The notes beneath the pieces were generated by a model, which had not been told where the DNA came from, did no database searches, and saw nothing but the letters and a program-made list of their open reading frames with translations. Positions 1 to 6,780 of a DNA stretch of 30,572 nt are shown here, piece by piece. The first letter of the stretch is position 1. Each line of letters opens with the position of its first letter. Location: the NCBI GenBank assembly GCA_020849855.1, contig JADZFO010000057.1, positions 1-30,572 on the forward strand. Direction: 5' to 3'. Origin of the DNA: a bacterium (lineage in GTDB: Bacteria > 4484-113 > JAFGCY01). A program made the position numbers and the translations under genes.

Positions 1-1
1 A

Positions 2-96
2 CGGACACGCGGCCGCGGAGAGTGTCCGGGGGTGCCCTTCTCCGACTCAGGGCTGTGTTCCCTCAGGGGCGGATCGGCAATCCCCCGGACCGATCC
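2..96. repeat. Gene-free left edge with two hairpins
   Basis: No convincing gene lies in positions 1-264. Two inverted repeats are visible here. CGGACAC at 2-8 pairs with GTGTCCG at 23-29. GGATCGG at 71-77 pairs with CCGATCC at 90-96. They precede the better defined hairpin at 106-132 and the REP copy at 166-184, so the left edge is a cluster of palindromic repeats. Their function is unknown. Confidence 0.55.
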
Positions 97-105
97 AACA
101 TACAA

Positions 106-132
106 GGGGCCCAGCTTGCCTGGGCCCGCGGC
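106..132 (+). repeat. CTTGC-loop hairpin element, copy A
   Basis: An 8-bp stem (107-114 with 120-127) closes a CTTGC loop, and a GCGGC tail follows. The outer stem is GGGGCC/GGCCC and the inner triplet is CAG paired with CTG. The same loop, outer stem and tail recur at 19474-19500 and, on the minus strand, at 19844-19870, with different but still complementary inner triplets. This indicates a conserved structured repeat. Confidence 0.75.
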
Positions 133-165
133 AAGACTGACGGCGTGCTGCTGGAATATTGGGAG

Positions 166-184
166 CGCCAGACATAGTCTGGCG
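166..184 (-). repeat. REP palindrome, single copy upstream of RAYT, inverted
   Basis: The 19-base sequence here is the exact reverse complement of the REP units downstream of the transposase at 871-1037: an 8-bp stem, CGCCAGAC with GTCTGGCG, around a 3-base loop. The flanks also match, since GGGAG on one side and GTCTTCCT on the other mirror the CTCCC and AGGAAGA flanks of the array. The RAYT gene therefore sits between REPs of opposite orientation. Confidence 0.85.
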
Positions 185-252
185 TCAGTCTTCCTGCAAT
201 TGGAGAGTTCAGCATCCCGCAAAGGCCAGAGTAGTTAGCATCCCAAATGGCC

Positions 253-258
253 TAGAAT
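253..258 (+). promoter_or_regulatory. -10 box for leaderless RAYT mRNA
   Basis: TAGAAT is followed by exactly 6 bases and then the ATG at 265. No Shine-Dalgarno sequence and no clear -35 box are visible. A start site 7 bases after the box would be the A of the ATG. Confidence 0.6.
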
Positions 259-264
259 CTGCCG

Positions 265-852
265 ATGCGTGAACCTCTTGGTTTCTATAGACGTGACCTT
301 CCACATTGGGATCAGCCTGGCTTGACGCAAATGCTCACTTTCAGACTGGCGGATAGCCTGCCAAAGCAGGTGCAGCAAAGGCTCGAACGCGAAGCGGCTG
401 CTTTTCCGGAGGCAGAGCGCAATGCACGGCTGCATCGCCTAATGGATGACTTTTTAGATACCGGACACGGCAGCTGCGTACTCCGTCATCCTGAGATAGC
501 CGCATTGGTTCAGCAGGCGCTCTTCCACTTCCACGGCAAACGCTATCTGTTGCTGGCCTGGGTGGTTATGCCAAACCACGTGCACGCCCTGGTCCGCGCC
601 CTGCCCGGGTACTCACTGGCAGACATAGTGAAGACCTGGAAAGCCTGGACAGCGGTCCGTATCAACAAGATCCTTGGCAGACAGGGCCAGGTGTGGCAGC
701 GGGAGTACTTTGACCGATTCATTCGGGACGACGAGCACCTTGAGCGCGTGGTCAACTACATTCACTTCAACCCAGTAAAAGCGGGGCTGGTCGCTGCGAT
801 GAAGGACTGGGATTGGAGCTCTTACAGGCAGATCTTTGATTCCAGCGGATGA
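265..852 (+). CDS. REP-associated tyrosine transposase (RAYT, Y1/IS200-like)
   Basis: A 195-residue protein of the Y1 (HUH) transposase superfamily. RAYTs bind and nick single-stranded REP hairpins and are thought to spread them. Visible motifs are PNHVHAL near residues 103-109, which is the metal-binding HUH pair, and the helix WQREYFDRFIRDDEH near residues 147-161, which holds the nucleophilic tyrosine. HFNPVKAGL and WSSY near the C-terminus are also typical of the family. The reading frame is complete, so the enzyme may be active. It is bracketed by an inverted REP at 166-184 and five direct REPs at 871-1037, which are its probable substrates. The ATG at 265 is chosen because the family begins about here and a -10 box lies 6 bases upstream. 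Confidence 0.92.
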   Translation: MREPLGFYRRDLPHWDQPGLTQMLTFRLADSLPKQVQQRLEREAAAFPEAERNARLHRLMDDFLDTGHGSCVLRHPEIAALVQQALFHFHGKRYLLLAWVVMPNHVHALVRALPGYSLADIVKTWKAWTAVRINKILGRQGQVWQREYFDRFIRDDEHLERVVNYIHFNPVKAGLVAAMKDWDWSSYRQIFDSSG

Positions 853-870
853 TGCTGTGCTAGGCCAATA

Positions 871-1037
871 CGCCAGACTATGTCTGGCGCTCCCGGAGAT
901 GAGAAGACGCCAGACTATGTCTGGCGCTCCCGGAGGAAGGAAGACGCCAGACTATGTCTGGCGCACCCGGAGGAAGGAAGACGCCAGACCATGTCTGGCG
1001 CTCCCGGAGGAAGGAAGACGCCAGACCATGTCTGGCG
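871..1037 (+). repeat. Five-unit REP array, 37-bp period
   Basis: The palindrome CGCCAGAC-(T/C)AT-GTCTGGCG starts at 871, 908, 945, 982 and 1019, an exact 37-bp period. The 18-base linkers are themselves conserved (CTCCCGGAG followed by a purine-rich stretch ending AAGA). Units 1-3 have a TAT loop and units 4-5 have CAT. The array begins 18 bases after the RAYT stop codon and ends about 30 bases before the gmd promoter. Conserved linkers exclude CRISPR. The array probably grew by RAYT action or by slippage (inference). Confidence 0.9.
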
Positions 1038-1067
1038 CTCCCAACCGCCTGTCTCCTCGACCGGGCC

Positions 1068-1073
1068 TACAAT
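1068..1073 (+). promoter_or_regulatory. -10 box for leaderless gmd mRNA
   Basis: TACAAT is followed by 6 bases and then the ATG at 1080. It lies 30 bases after the last REP unit, so REP hairpins occupy the position upstream of this promoter. No -35 box or Shine-Dalgarno sequence is visible. Confidence 0.55.
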
Positions 1074-1079
1074 GCATGC

Positions 1080-2093
1080 ATGGCTGCACATGCTGGCGCG
1101 ATTGCGCTGATCACCGGGGTTTCGGGCCAGGACGGCTCTTATCTGGCCGAGCTCCTCGCCGCTCAGGGGATGCAGGTCTACGGCCTGGTGCGGCGCAAGG
1201 CCGACACCAGCAACTGGCGTATCCAGGCCCTGCTGGACTCCGGCCGGCTCAGTGTCATCCCCGGCGATGTGACCGACGGCGGCGCGGTGATGCGGATCAT
1301 GTCGCAGCTGCGCCCGCGCTTTGTTTTCAACCTCGCGGCGCAGAGCTTTGTGCACTATTCCTGGGATGTCCCGCTGGCCACCGCTGAGGCCACCGGCCTT
1401 GGCGTGCTGAATGTGCTGGAGGCCGTGCGGCAGGTACGCACGGACGCCACCGGCCAGGCGATCCGCTTTTATCAGGCCAGCTCCAGCGAGATGTTCGGCA
1501 ACGCGGCCAGCGAGCCGCAGAGCGAGAACACGCCCTTCCACCCGCGCAGCCCCTACGGCGTGGCCAAGGTCTTCGGCCACCACATCACGGTGAACTACCG
1601 CGAGAGCTATGAGCTCTTCGCCGTCAGCGGCATCCTGTTCAACCACGAAAGCGAGCGCCGCGGCCTGGCCTTTGTGACCCGCAAGGTGACGATGGCTGTG
1701 GCCCTGATCAAGCGCGGGCTGCAGGACAAGGTGGCGCTGGGCAACCTGGACGCGCGGCGCGACTGGGGCTATGCCCCGGATTATGTGCGCGCTATGCAGC
1801 TCATGCTGGAGCAGGACGAGCCGCGGGACTTCGTGATCGCCACCGGCGTGAGCAACACAGTGCGCGAGCTTTGCGAGGCGGCCTTCGGCGAGGCGGGCCT
1901 GGACTGGCAGAAGCATGTGGAGGTGGACCCGGCCTTCATGCGCCCGGCGGAGCTGCATATCCTGCGCGGCGACAGCGGCATGGCGCAGGCCATGCTGGGC
2001 TGGGAACCCGAGGTGAGCTTTGGCGAGATGATCCGGCGCATGGTGGCGGCGGATATCGACCGCGTGGACAGCGGCCGGCACTGGGAAGTGTAG
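1080..2093 (+). CDS. gmd: GDP-mannose 4,6-dehydratase
   Basis: A 337-residue short-chain dehydrogenase that converts GDP-D-mannose to GDP-4-dehydro-6-deoxy-D-mannose, the precursor of GDP-fucose, GDP-rhamnose and related sugars of surface polysaccharides. The N-terminal NADP-binding motif is TGVSGQDGSYLAELL. The active-site region reads YQASSSEMFG, then SPYGVAKVFGHH with the catalytic Tyr and Lys. FNHESERRG and the RDWGYAPDYVRAM segment are hallmarks of Gmd. An in-frame ATG at 954 would add 42 residues encoded by REP sequence, so the start at 1080 is preferred: it matches the family N-terminus and sits 6 bases after a -10 box. The partner reductase (fcl or rmd) is not in the window. Confidence 0.95.
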   Translation: MAAHAGAIALITGVSGQDGSYLAELLAAQGMQVYGLVRRKADTSNWRIQALLDSGRLSVIPGDVTDGGAVMRIMSQLRPRFVFNLAAQSFVHYSWDVPLATAEATGLGVLNVLEAVRQVRTDATGQAIRFYQASSSEMFGNAASEPQSENTPFHPRSPYGVAKVFGHHITVNYRESYELFAVSGILFNHESERRGLAFVTRKVTMAVALIKRGLQDKVALGNLDARRDWGYAPDYVRAMQLMLEQDEPRDFVIATGVSNTVRELCEAAFGEAGLDWQKHVEVDPAFMRPAELHILRGDSGMAQAMLGWEPEVSFGEMIRRMVAADIDRVDSGRHWEV

Positions 2094-2107
2094 GCGTGTA
2101 GTCGCCG

Positions 2108-2299
2108 GATTCGATCTAAAGGAGTTAACAGAGCCAACCGAGCTTAACCGAGTAGAACAATAACGTATATAGCATAACAACGTATATTATAGCAGTACTT
2201 ATCAAATGATGTGTGATACATCACAATAGCAAATATGCATTGATATTGTATTTCTCTGTTGAACCCGGTTTGCTCTGTTTACTCTGTTTAGATCTAATC
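2108..2299. mobile_element. 192-bp AT-rich inverted-repeat element (MITE-like)
   Basis: The ends are GATTCGATCTAAA at 2108-2120 and its near-perfect inverse TTTAGATCTAATC at 2287-2299. Inside each end lie short repeats containing AACAGAG, AACCGAG or AAACAGAG at about 9-bp spacing, pointing inward. The core is AT-rich, unlike the rest of the window, and contains two copies of AACGTATAT. There is no coding potential. The right terminus overlaps the alkB stop codon (2298-2300). Similar 9-bp arrays recur at 19369-19406 and 19889-19938. Confidence 0.65.
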
Positions 2300-2942
2300 A
2301 CAGCGCCTTTCTGAAGGTCAGGTTGATCCGCGTCCTGCCGGTCAGCGTGTGCTCGCCGTCCTTCAGCTTGCGCACGCCGTGGTAGGCCAAACGCGCGGGG
2401 CCGCCCCACACCACCACATCCCCGCTGTCCAGGCGGTAGCTCGTCACAGGGTCGGAGCGCTCCAGCCCGCCAAAGAAGAAGCTCGCCGGCAGGCCCAGCG
2501 AAACGGAGACGATGGGGTGCTCGTGGTTGCGCTCGTCGCCGTCGCGGTGTGATGACAGGCTGGCGCCGGGCGCATAACGGTTGACCAGGGCCACGTCCGG
2601 CGTGAAGGCGGGGAAGCCGGCCTCGGCGGCGGCGGCCTGCGCAAGCGCCAGAAATGCTGCCGGCATCGGCGGCCAGGCCTGGCCCGTCAGCGGGTCCAGC
2701 GCCTGGTAGCGGTAGCCACTGCGGTCCGAGACCCAGCCGACCGCGCCGCAGTTGGTCATGGCTACGGACATGGTGAAGCCGCCGGGGGTCTCAAGATGCC
2801 GGAAGGGCGAGACCTTGCTGAGGGCCTCGACCTCGCGCAGCAGCTCTGCCGCCTGCGCATCGGCAAAGCCGCGCAGGAGCAAAGCGCCGGGCGCGAGCTG
2901 TATGCGCTCCACTGGCCGGGCGGCATCCGAAAAGAGGCTCAT
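2298..2942 (-). CDS. alkB: Alpha-ketoglutarate-dependent DNA dealkylase AlkB
   Basis: A 214-residue Fe(II)/2-oxoglutarate dioxygenase that removes methyl groups from 1-methyladenine and 3-methylcytosine by oxidative demethylation. The protein follows E. coli AlkB (216 residues) closely, including TPGGFTMSVAMTNCG at residues 52-66, PIVSVSLGLPA, and DVVVWGG. The iron ligands are His132 and Asp134 (in HRDGDE) and His188 (in AYHGV). The 2-oxoglutarate-binding motif is R205-INLTF-R211. The start at 2942 is chosen because it gives the family length and lies 6 bases after a -10 box. The stop codon lies in the terminus of the element at 2108-2299. It is divergent from the membrane-protein gene at 3095. 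Confidence 0.95.
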   Translation of the reverse strand: MSLFSDAARPVERIQLAPGALLLRGFADAQAAELLREVEALSKVSPFRHLETPGGFTMSVAMTNCGAVGWVSDRSGYRYQALDPLTGQAWPPMPAAFLALAQAAAAEAGFPAFTPDVALVNRYAPGASLSSHRDGDERNHEHPIVSVSLGLPASFFFGGLERSDPVTSYRLDSGDVVVWGGPARLAYHGVRKLKDGEHTLTGRTRINLTFRKAL

Positions 2943-2948
2943 GCGGAA

Positions 2949-2954
2949 CTTATA
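2949..2954 (-). promoter_or_regulatory. -10 box for leaderless alkB mRNA
   Basis: Read on the minus strand, TATAAG (2954-2949) is followed by 6 bases and then the ATG at 2942. No Shine-Dalgarno site is present. Confidence 0.6.
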
Positions 2955-3081
2955 GCGCAGACCAATCCAGGCAGGGCGGCCAACAGGCTTCGGCGAGGCG
3001 GGCAAATCTGCCCGCAAGAGTATCAGTGAGCTTGAAGGCTGGTCCCGCTGATTCAGACGGACTTTGCGGCTGGATCTGCGG

Positions 3082-3087
3082 TACCAT
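3082..3087 (+). promoter_or_regulatory. -10 box for leaderless membrane-protein mRNA
   Basis: TACCAT is followed by 7 bases and then a GTG at 3095, which is in frame with the downstream gene. No Shine-Dalgarno sequence is visible. Confidence 0.45.
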
Positions 3088-3094
3088 CAGCACA

Positions 3095-4042
3095 GTGACT
3101 GAACCGCTGCCACTGGCGCCGGATATGAGCGCGGCCAAACGCCTTAGTGATGCGCTGCGCTATATCGAGTCCATTGACGTGCGCTTCAACATCGGCGCCA
3201 CCAGCATCATCATCGGCGGCCTGGTGATGAACAGCTACACCCCGCTGATCGACATGTGGAGCGCAGGTGGCGCCCCGATGATGCTGGTTTTTTCCTGGGT
3301 CGCGGCGGCCTTCGCGGCGCTGATCTGTAACCGCCTGCTGAACCGCTACTACGACGAGTCAAGTGAACTGTCGCGGCACATGGAAGAAAACCTGCTGCGC
3401 GAGGGCATGTTCGTGCGGGCCTTTGACCAGCTCTTCGCCGAGGAGGCCCCGCGCACGCTCTGGGGCAAGGCCCTGCGCAGCCGGCGCAGCATGGCCCTGA
3501 GCTCGGACTCGCTGGTGACGCGCATCGTCGCGCTGGTGCGGCACTACCACTTCCTGTGCCGCAAGATGGGGCTCAGCCCGCGCCCGCGCTGGATGCAGAG
3601 CATGTGGAACCAGACCCGCTTCTGGCTGGCCCTGACCCTGCTTTCCGGGCCGCTGCTGCTGCTGCTGGGTCTGCTCAGCGGCTCGCTGGCCGACGCCACT
3701 TACATGAGCAGCGGCAATGACATCTTTGGGACGCTTTACATGCTGCTGGATGAGATGAGCTATGGCATCAGCTTCCTGCCGCAGTGGATGGACAGCCTGA
3801 CGCGCATCATCCTGATGGGGACGGTGGCCTATTTTGTGCTGCTCTGGCCGGCCCTGCGCCTGCTGCCTGTAATAGAACGTGCAATACTGCGCCGCGTGAT
3901 GCATGATATCGTTGAGTATAACGGCAAACCCGACCCGCAGCTGATCAAACTGGATCAGGCCGAGCGCGACCTGACGGCGCTGCGCGAGCGGGTGGAGCAG
4001 AGCGCGCAGGAAATGCAGCGCAAGAGCATCCGGATCAGCTGA
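3095..4042 (+). CDS. Four-helix membrane protein, unknown family, member 1
   Basis: I do not recognise a named family. From the GTG at 3095 the protein has 315 residues. Hydrophobic segments lie near residues 36-52, 61-80, 176-197 and 236-258. A charged region of about 95 residues sits between the two helix pairs, and residues 285-310 form a charged, probably coiled-coil tail. After helix 2 comes NRYYDESSELSRHMEENL, and after helix 4 comes IERAILRRVMHD. Both have counterparts in the next gene. LLGLLSG (190-196) and LLDEMSYGISFLP (217-229) have counterparts in the protein at 17353. The upstream in-frame extension from 3026 is rejected because a -10 box lies inside it. It probably forms an operon with the gene at 4139. 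Confidence 0.7.
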   Translation: MTEPLPLAPDMSAAKRLSDALRYIESIDVRFNIGATSIIIGGLVMNSYTPLIDMWSAGGAPMMLVFSWVAAAFAALICNRLLNRYYDESSELSRHMEENLLREGMFVRAFDQLFAEEAPRTLWGKALRSRRSMALSSDSLVTRIVALVRHYHFLCRKMGLSPRPRWMQSMWNQTRFWLALTLLSGPLLLLLGLLSGSLADATYMSSGNDIFGTLYMLLDEMSYGISFLPQWMDSLTRIILMGTVAYFVLLWPALRLLPVIERAILRRVMHDIVEYNGKPDPQLIKLDQAERDLTALRERVEQSAQEMQRKSIRIS

Positions 4043-4138
4043 ACAGGCGCAGCGGTGTGGAATCATAAAGCTGTGCAGCCAGAGCAAAGCAGGGGCCCCG
4101 GCCGGGCCGCGCCCGCATCGCGCCAGCGGGCCAGGATC

Positions 4139-4828
4139 ATGCGCCAGCTTGAGTACCCTTCGCTGCGGGAGCTGCACACGCGCAGCGCCAATGCCTCGCT
4201 GGTCTTTGGCATGCTGCTGCTGGCCCTGCTGGTGCCGGCGCTGGCCGCGGCGACTCTGCCGGGCAGCCGCGACCTGGCGGCCATCGGCAGCGGCCTGCTG
4301 GGCGGTGTGCTGTGCTACTGGCTGCTGTTCCGCTACTTCAAATGCTATGACGAGTTATATACAATGGCACGGCATAACCTGGAGGCCGGCGGGCTGCTGA
4401 TGCTGACCCTCGAACGCCAGCTGCCCCGGGTGGACGGAGGCCTTCTGGGACTGCTGCAGAGCCGGGCGCAGCAGCAGATCCAGCGCGACAGCCTGGATGC
4501 TCGGCTGGACGGCCTGCCGCGCTGCTATCCCGAGCTGTGCGATGAGCTGCGCCTGCAGCTGCGCGGCAATGAGGCCGAGGCGCGCCGGCGGCGCATCATC
4601 GTGGCCTGCGCGCTGCTGGCCTTCACCAACCTGCCGTTCTACCTCTTCCTGAGCAGCTATCCGCTGGGCTGGCTGGGCCTTGGCGTGCTGGCAGTGCTGG
4701 ACCTGGCCCTGCTCAGCGTGCCGCTGCTGGCCCTGCGGCGCATCGAGACCGGGGCCTTCCGCCACGCGCTGCATGACTGCATCCACGGCCAGGACGGCTC
4801 GCGCCTGGCCGGGCAACAGCCGGCCTGA
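4139..4828 (+). CDS. Four-helix membrane protein, unknown family, member 2
   Basis: A 229-residue protein with no recognised family. Hydrophobic segments lie near residues 20-40, 47-65, 152-172 and 176-198, so the layout is again two helix pairs around a soluble region of about 90 residues. After helix 2, FRYFKCYDELYTMARHNLEAG parallels the upstream protein, and after helix 4, IETGAFRHALHD parallels its IERAILRRVMHD. It therefore looks like a tandem paralogue. The gene follows 97 bases after the first. The ATG at 4139 has only a weak AGGA nearby. An in-frame GTG at 4073 is possible but would add a low-complexity N-terminus. Function is unknown; hetero-oligomer formation with member 1 is inference. 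Confidence 0.65.
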   Translation: MRQLEYPSLRELHTRSANASLVFGMLLLALLVPALAAATLPGSRDLAAIGSGLLGGVLCYWLLFRYFKCYDELYTMARHNLEAGGLLMLTLERQLPRVDGGLLGLLQSRAQQQIQRDSLDARLDGLPRCYPELCDELRLQLRGNEAEARRRRIIVACALLAFTNLPFYLFLSSYPLGWLGLGVLAVLDLALLSVPLLALRRIETGAFRHALHDCIHGQDGSRLAGQQPA

Positions 4829-4834
4829 GCGAAC

Positions 4835-5149
4835 TCAGGGCAACAGCTTGAGCCCGCAGAGCGCGGCCAGCAGCAGGATGCCGCAGCAGATTCGGGCCGG
4901 GGAGAGCGTCTCACCGTGCAGCAGCGTGGAGGCGGCGACAGCGCCGAGGACGCCGACGGAAGTCCACAGGGCGTAAGCAAGGCCGACGGGGATCTGGCGC
5001 ACGGCCAGCGAAAGCAGGTAGCAGGAGAGCAGCATCGCGGCCCCGACGCCCAGGCTGGGCCAGAAGCGGGTGAAGCCATCGGTCGCGCGGATGCCAAGAA
5101 CCCAGGCCAGCTCAAACACGCTGGCGCCAAGCAGCAGAAACCAAGCCAT
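4835..5149 (-). CDS. gdx: Guanidinium exporter (SMR family, Gdx/SugE type)
   Basis: A 104-residue small multidrug resistance protein with four hydrophobic helices. Gdx proteins exchange guanidinium for protons as an antiparallel dimer in the inner membrane. The essential glutamate is Glu13 in SVFELAW. IPVGLAYALWTSVGVLG (near residues 53-69) and the FGE-like LLHGETLS match the Gdx branch rather than the polyaromatic-drug EmrE branch. Translation starts at 5149 behind a strong Shine-Dalgarno GGAGGT five bases upstream. The reading frame runs upstream much further, but that extension is antisense to terC and is not coding. A two-hairpin guanidine-II riboswitch in the leader supports the guanidinium substrate. 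Confidence 0.93.
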   Translation of the reverse strand: MAWFLLLGASVFELAWVLGIRATDGFTRFWPSLGVGAAMLLSCYLLSLAVRQIPVGLAYALWTSVGVLGAVAASTLLHGETLSPARICCGILLLAALCGLKLLP

Positions 5150-5170
5150 AAGAGACCTCCAGGATTGCTC

Positions 5171-5212
5171 CCAGGGTCGTCCCTGGCTTTGGCGGGGCGG
5201 GCCGTCCCTCGC
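5171..5212 (-). promoter_or_regulatory. Guanidine-II (mini-ykkC) riboswitch
   Basis: Read on the minus strand, two small hairpins each carry the diagnostic ACGR tetraloop. P1 (around 5210-5197) is GGG-ACGG-CCC and P2 (5186-5171) is CCAGGG-ACGA-CCCTGG. They are separated by about 10 bases. P2 ends 10 bases before the gdx Shine-Dalgarno. The 5' arm of P2 (CCAGG) could instead pair with CCTGG at 5163-5159, which runs into the Shine-Dalgarno. Guanidine binding to P1-P2 should therefore free the ribosome site, the known mechanism of this class. Confidence 0.88.
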
Positions 5213-5233
5213 GCGTAGCGCGCCGCCGGCCAG

Positions 5234-5239
5234 ATGATA
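5234..5239 (-). promoter_or_regulatory. Candidate -10 box for gdx
   Basis: On the minus strand TATCAT (5239-5234) lies about 23 bases before the first riboswitch hairpin, so a transcript starting near 5227 would contain the whole riboswitch. Confidence 0.4.
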
Positions 5240-5392
5240 CCCGCATGCGGGCGGCGGCAGCGGCGGGCATCCGCGGCGCGGGCCTAAATGAGATTTTGTT
5301 GCAGGAAGCTGCAATACTGTCCGCTCCAGCCGGGTAGGAAATTCGGCCGCGCAGATAACGCCATACCAAAATACGCCGGCGCGCGGCCAGGG

Positions 5393-6409
5393 ATGGGAAT
5401 GCTCTCCACACTGACAAGCCTGCCGCTTGCCGTGCTTGACGCGGGCAATGTGCCGCCGATCTTCTGGATCGGCTTTTTGGCGCTGGTCGCGCTGTTTCTG
5501 GCGCTGGACCTGGGCGTCTTCCACCGCAAGAGCCATGAAGTGAAGTTCAAGGAGGCGATGATCTGGAGCGCGATCTGGATCTTCTGCGCCCTGAGCTTCA
5601 ACCTGCTGGTCTGGTACTGGTTCGGCCCGCAGTCGGCCAAGGAGTATCTGACGGGCTATCTGGTGGAGAAGGCCCTGGCGGTGGACAACATCTTCGTCTT
5701 CGCCATGCTCTTCGGCTTCTTCGCCGTGCCGGCGAAGTATCAGCACAAGGTGCTGTTCTGGGGCATCCTGGGCGCTCTTGGCATGCGCGCGATCTTCATC
5801 TTCGCCGGCGTGGCCCTGATCGAGCGTTTCCACTGGACTATTTATGTCTTCGGCGCCTTCCTGATCCTGACCGGCCTGAAGATGGTCTTCGCCAAGGGCA
5901 AGGAAAGCGACCTGAACAAGAACCCGGCGCTGAAGCTGCTGCGCCGCATGATGCCGGTCAGCGATAACTATGAAGGCGAGAAGCTGGTGACCAAGGTTAA
6001 CGGCAAGCGCATGGCGACGCCGCTGCTGGTGGTGCTGGTCCTGGTGGAGTTCACCGACCTGATCTTCGCGGTGGACAGCATCCCGGCGATCCTGGCGATC
6101 ACCACTGACCCCTTCATTGTGTTTACCAGCAATGTATTTGCCATCCTGGGCCTGCGCAGCATGTACTTCGCCCTGGCCGGGGTGATCAACCTCTTCCACC
6201 TGCTGCACTATGCGCTGGCGGGGGTGCTGATCTTCATCGGCGGCAAGATGCTGCTGCTGGATACGGCCTTCAAGATCCCGACCGGCATGTCGCTGGCCGT
6301 GGTGGCCGGTCTGATTGCCATGGGGGTGCTGCTCTCGATCCTGATCAAGTCGAAGCCGGGCACCCAGCACGGCACCCACGCGGACGGCACTCCGGCGGTG
6401 GATCACTAA
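5393..6409 (+). CDS. TerC/Alx-family integral membrane protein
   Basis: A 338-residue polytopic membrane protein of the TerC family, related to E. coli Alx and B. subtilis YkoY, which are linked to metal (especially manganese) export or tellurium resistance. About eight or nine hydrophobic helices are present. The two conserved acidic motifs are visible: EKALAVDNIFVFAML near residues 85-99, and EFTDLIFAVDSIPA near residues 218-231. These probably line the ion path. The start could be the ATG at 5393 or 5399; the in-frame extension to 5288 has no family match. There is only a weak AGGG before the ATG. I looked for a yybP-ykoY manganese riboswitch upstream and did not find its conserved core. 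Confidence 0.88.
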   Translation: MGMLSTLTSLPLAVLDAGNVPPIFWIGFLALVALFLALDLGVFHRKSHEVKFKEAMIWSAIWIFCALSFNLLVWYWFGPQSAKEYLTGYLVEKALAVDNIFVFAMLFGFFAVPAKYQHKVLFWGILGALGMRAIFIFAGVALIERFHWTIYVFGAFLILTGLKMVFAKGKESDLNKNPALKLLRRMMPVSDNYEGEKLVTKVNGKRMATPLLVVLVLVEFTDLIFAVDSIPAILAITTDPFIVFTSNVFAILGLRSMYFALAGVINLFHLLHYALAGVLIFIGGKMLLLDTAFKIPTGMSLAVVAGLIAMGVLLSILIKSKPGTQHGTHADGTPAVDH

Positions 6410-6425
6410 CGTTATTGACAGGGGT

Positions 6426-6453
6426 TTGACCCGGCGGGGGCTTCTGCTATAAT
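6426..6453 (+). promoter_or_regulatory. Sigma-70 promoter of the rpsP operon
   Basis: TTGACC (6426-6431) and TATAAT (6448-6453) are separated by 16 bases. This is the only full -35/-10 pair I could recognise in the window. It gives a leader of about 28 bases before the rpsP ATG, which fits a strongly expressed ribosomal operon. Confidence 0.8.
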
Positions 6454-6487
6454 CCCCTGTCTCATTTCTAAGAGGTATCAGGGGCAT

Positions 6488-6736
6488 ATGGCCGTTCGCA
6501 TCCGTCTGGTTCGTACCGGAAAGCACAAGCAGCCGAGTTACCGCGTCGTGGCGAAGGAAGCGCGCACGCCGCGTTCGGGCGACTACATCGAGCTTTTGGG
6601 CTTTTACAACCCGCTGTCCGAAACGGACCGCGTGCGTTTCAACAAGGAGCGTATGGAGCACTGGCTTTCTGTCGGCGCCCAGCCGACCGACGTGGTCAAG
6701 CGCCTCCTTAAGTCCCATTCAGACATCAAGGTCTAG
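6488..6736 (+). CDS. rpsP: Small ribosomal subunit protein bS16
   Basis: An 82-residue protein with the canonical S16 start MAVRIRLVRTGKHKQPSYRVV, followed by ARTPRSGDYIELLGFYNP and the region ending DVVKRLLKSH. bS16 binds 16S rRNA early in 30S assembly. AGGGG lies three bases before the ATG. It is the first gene of the rpsP-khpA-rimM-trmD-rplS-lepB operon, whose order is conserved in many bacteria. Confidence 0.98.
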   Translation: MAVRIRLVRTGKHKQPSYRVVAKEARTPRSGDYIELLGFYNPLSETDRVRFNKERMEHWLSVGAQPTDVVKRLLKSHSDIKV

Positions 6737-6780
6737 TCGCGCGGCTGGCCGCGCATTCACCCACGGAGGTGGGTAACAAC

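Noticed and set aside
871-1037. Possible CRISPR array (five regular repeats)
   Set aside because: The 18-base linkers are almost identical to each other, the repeat is a 19-base palindrome next to a RAYT, and no cas gene is present.
954-1079. Upstream in-frame start for gmd at 954
   Set aside because: The added 42 residues would be encoded by REP units, do not match the family, and lie upstream of the -10 box.
915-2180. Long minus-strand open frame over gmd, and similar long frames opposite the genes at 11296-13734 and 20140-22152
   Set aside because: They are antisense to well-recognised genes, have His/Arg/Gln-rich composition with no family match, and are expected by chance at high GC.
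4055-4138. Earlier start (GTG at 4055 or 4073) for the second membrane protein
   Set aside because: It would add a low-complexity Arg/Ala/Pro segment; a TGGAAT box 9 bases before 4073 keeps it possible but not preferred.
5240-5392. yybP-ykoY manganese riboswitch upstream of terC
   Set aside because: TerC-family genes often carry one, but I could not find its conserved core in this leader.
5150-6718. Long N-terminal extension of gdx over terC and rpsP
   Set aside because: Only the last 104 residues match the SMR family, and a strong Shine-Dalgarno and riboswitch lie directly before the ATG at 5149.
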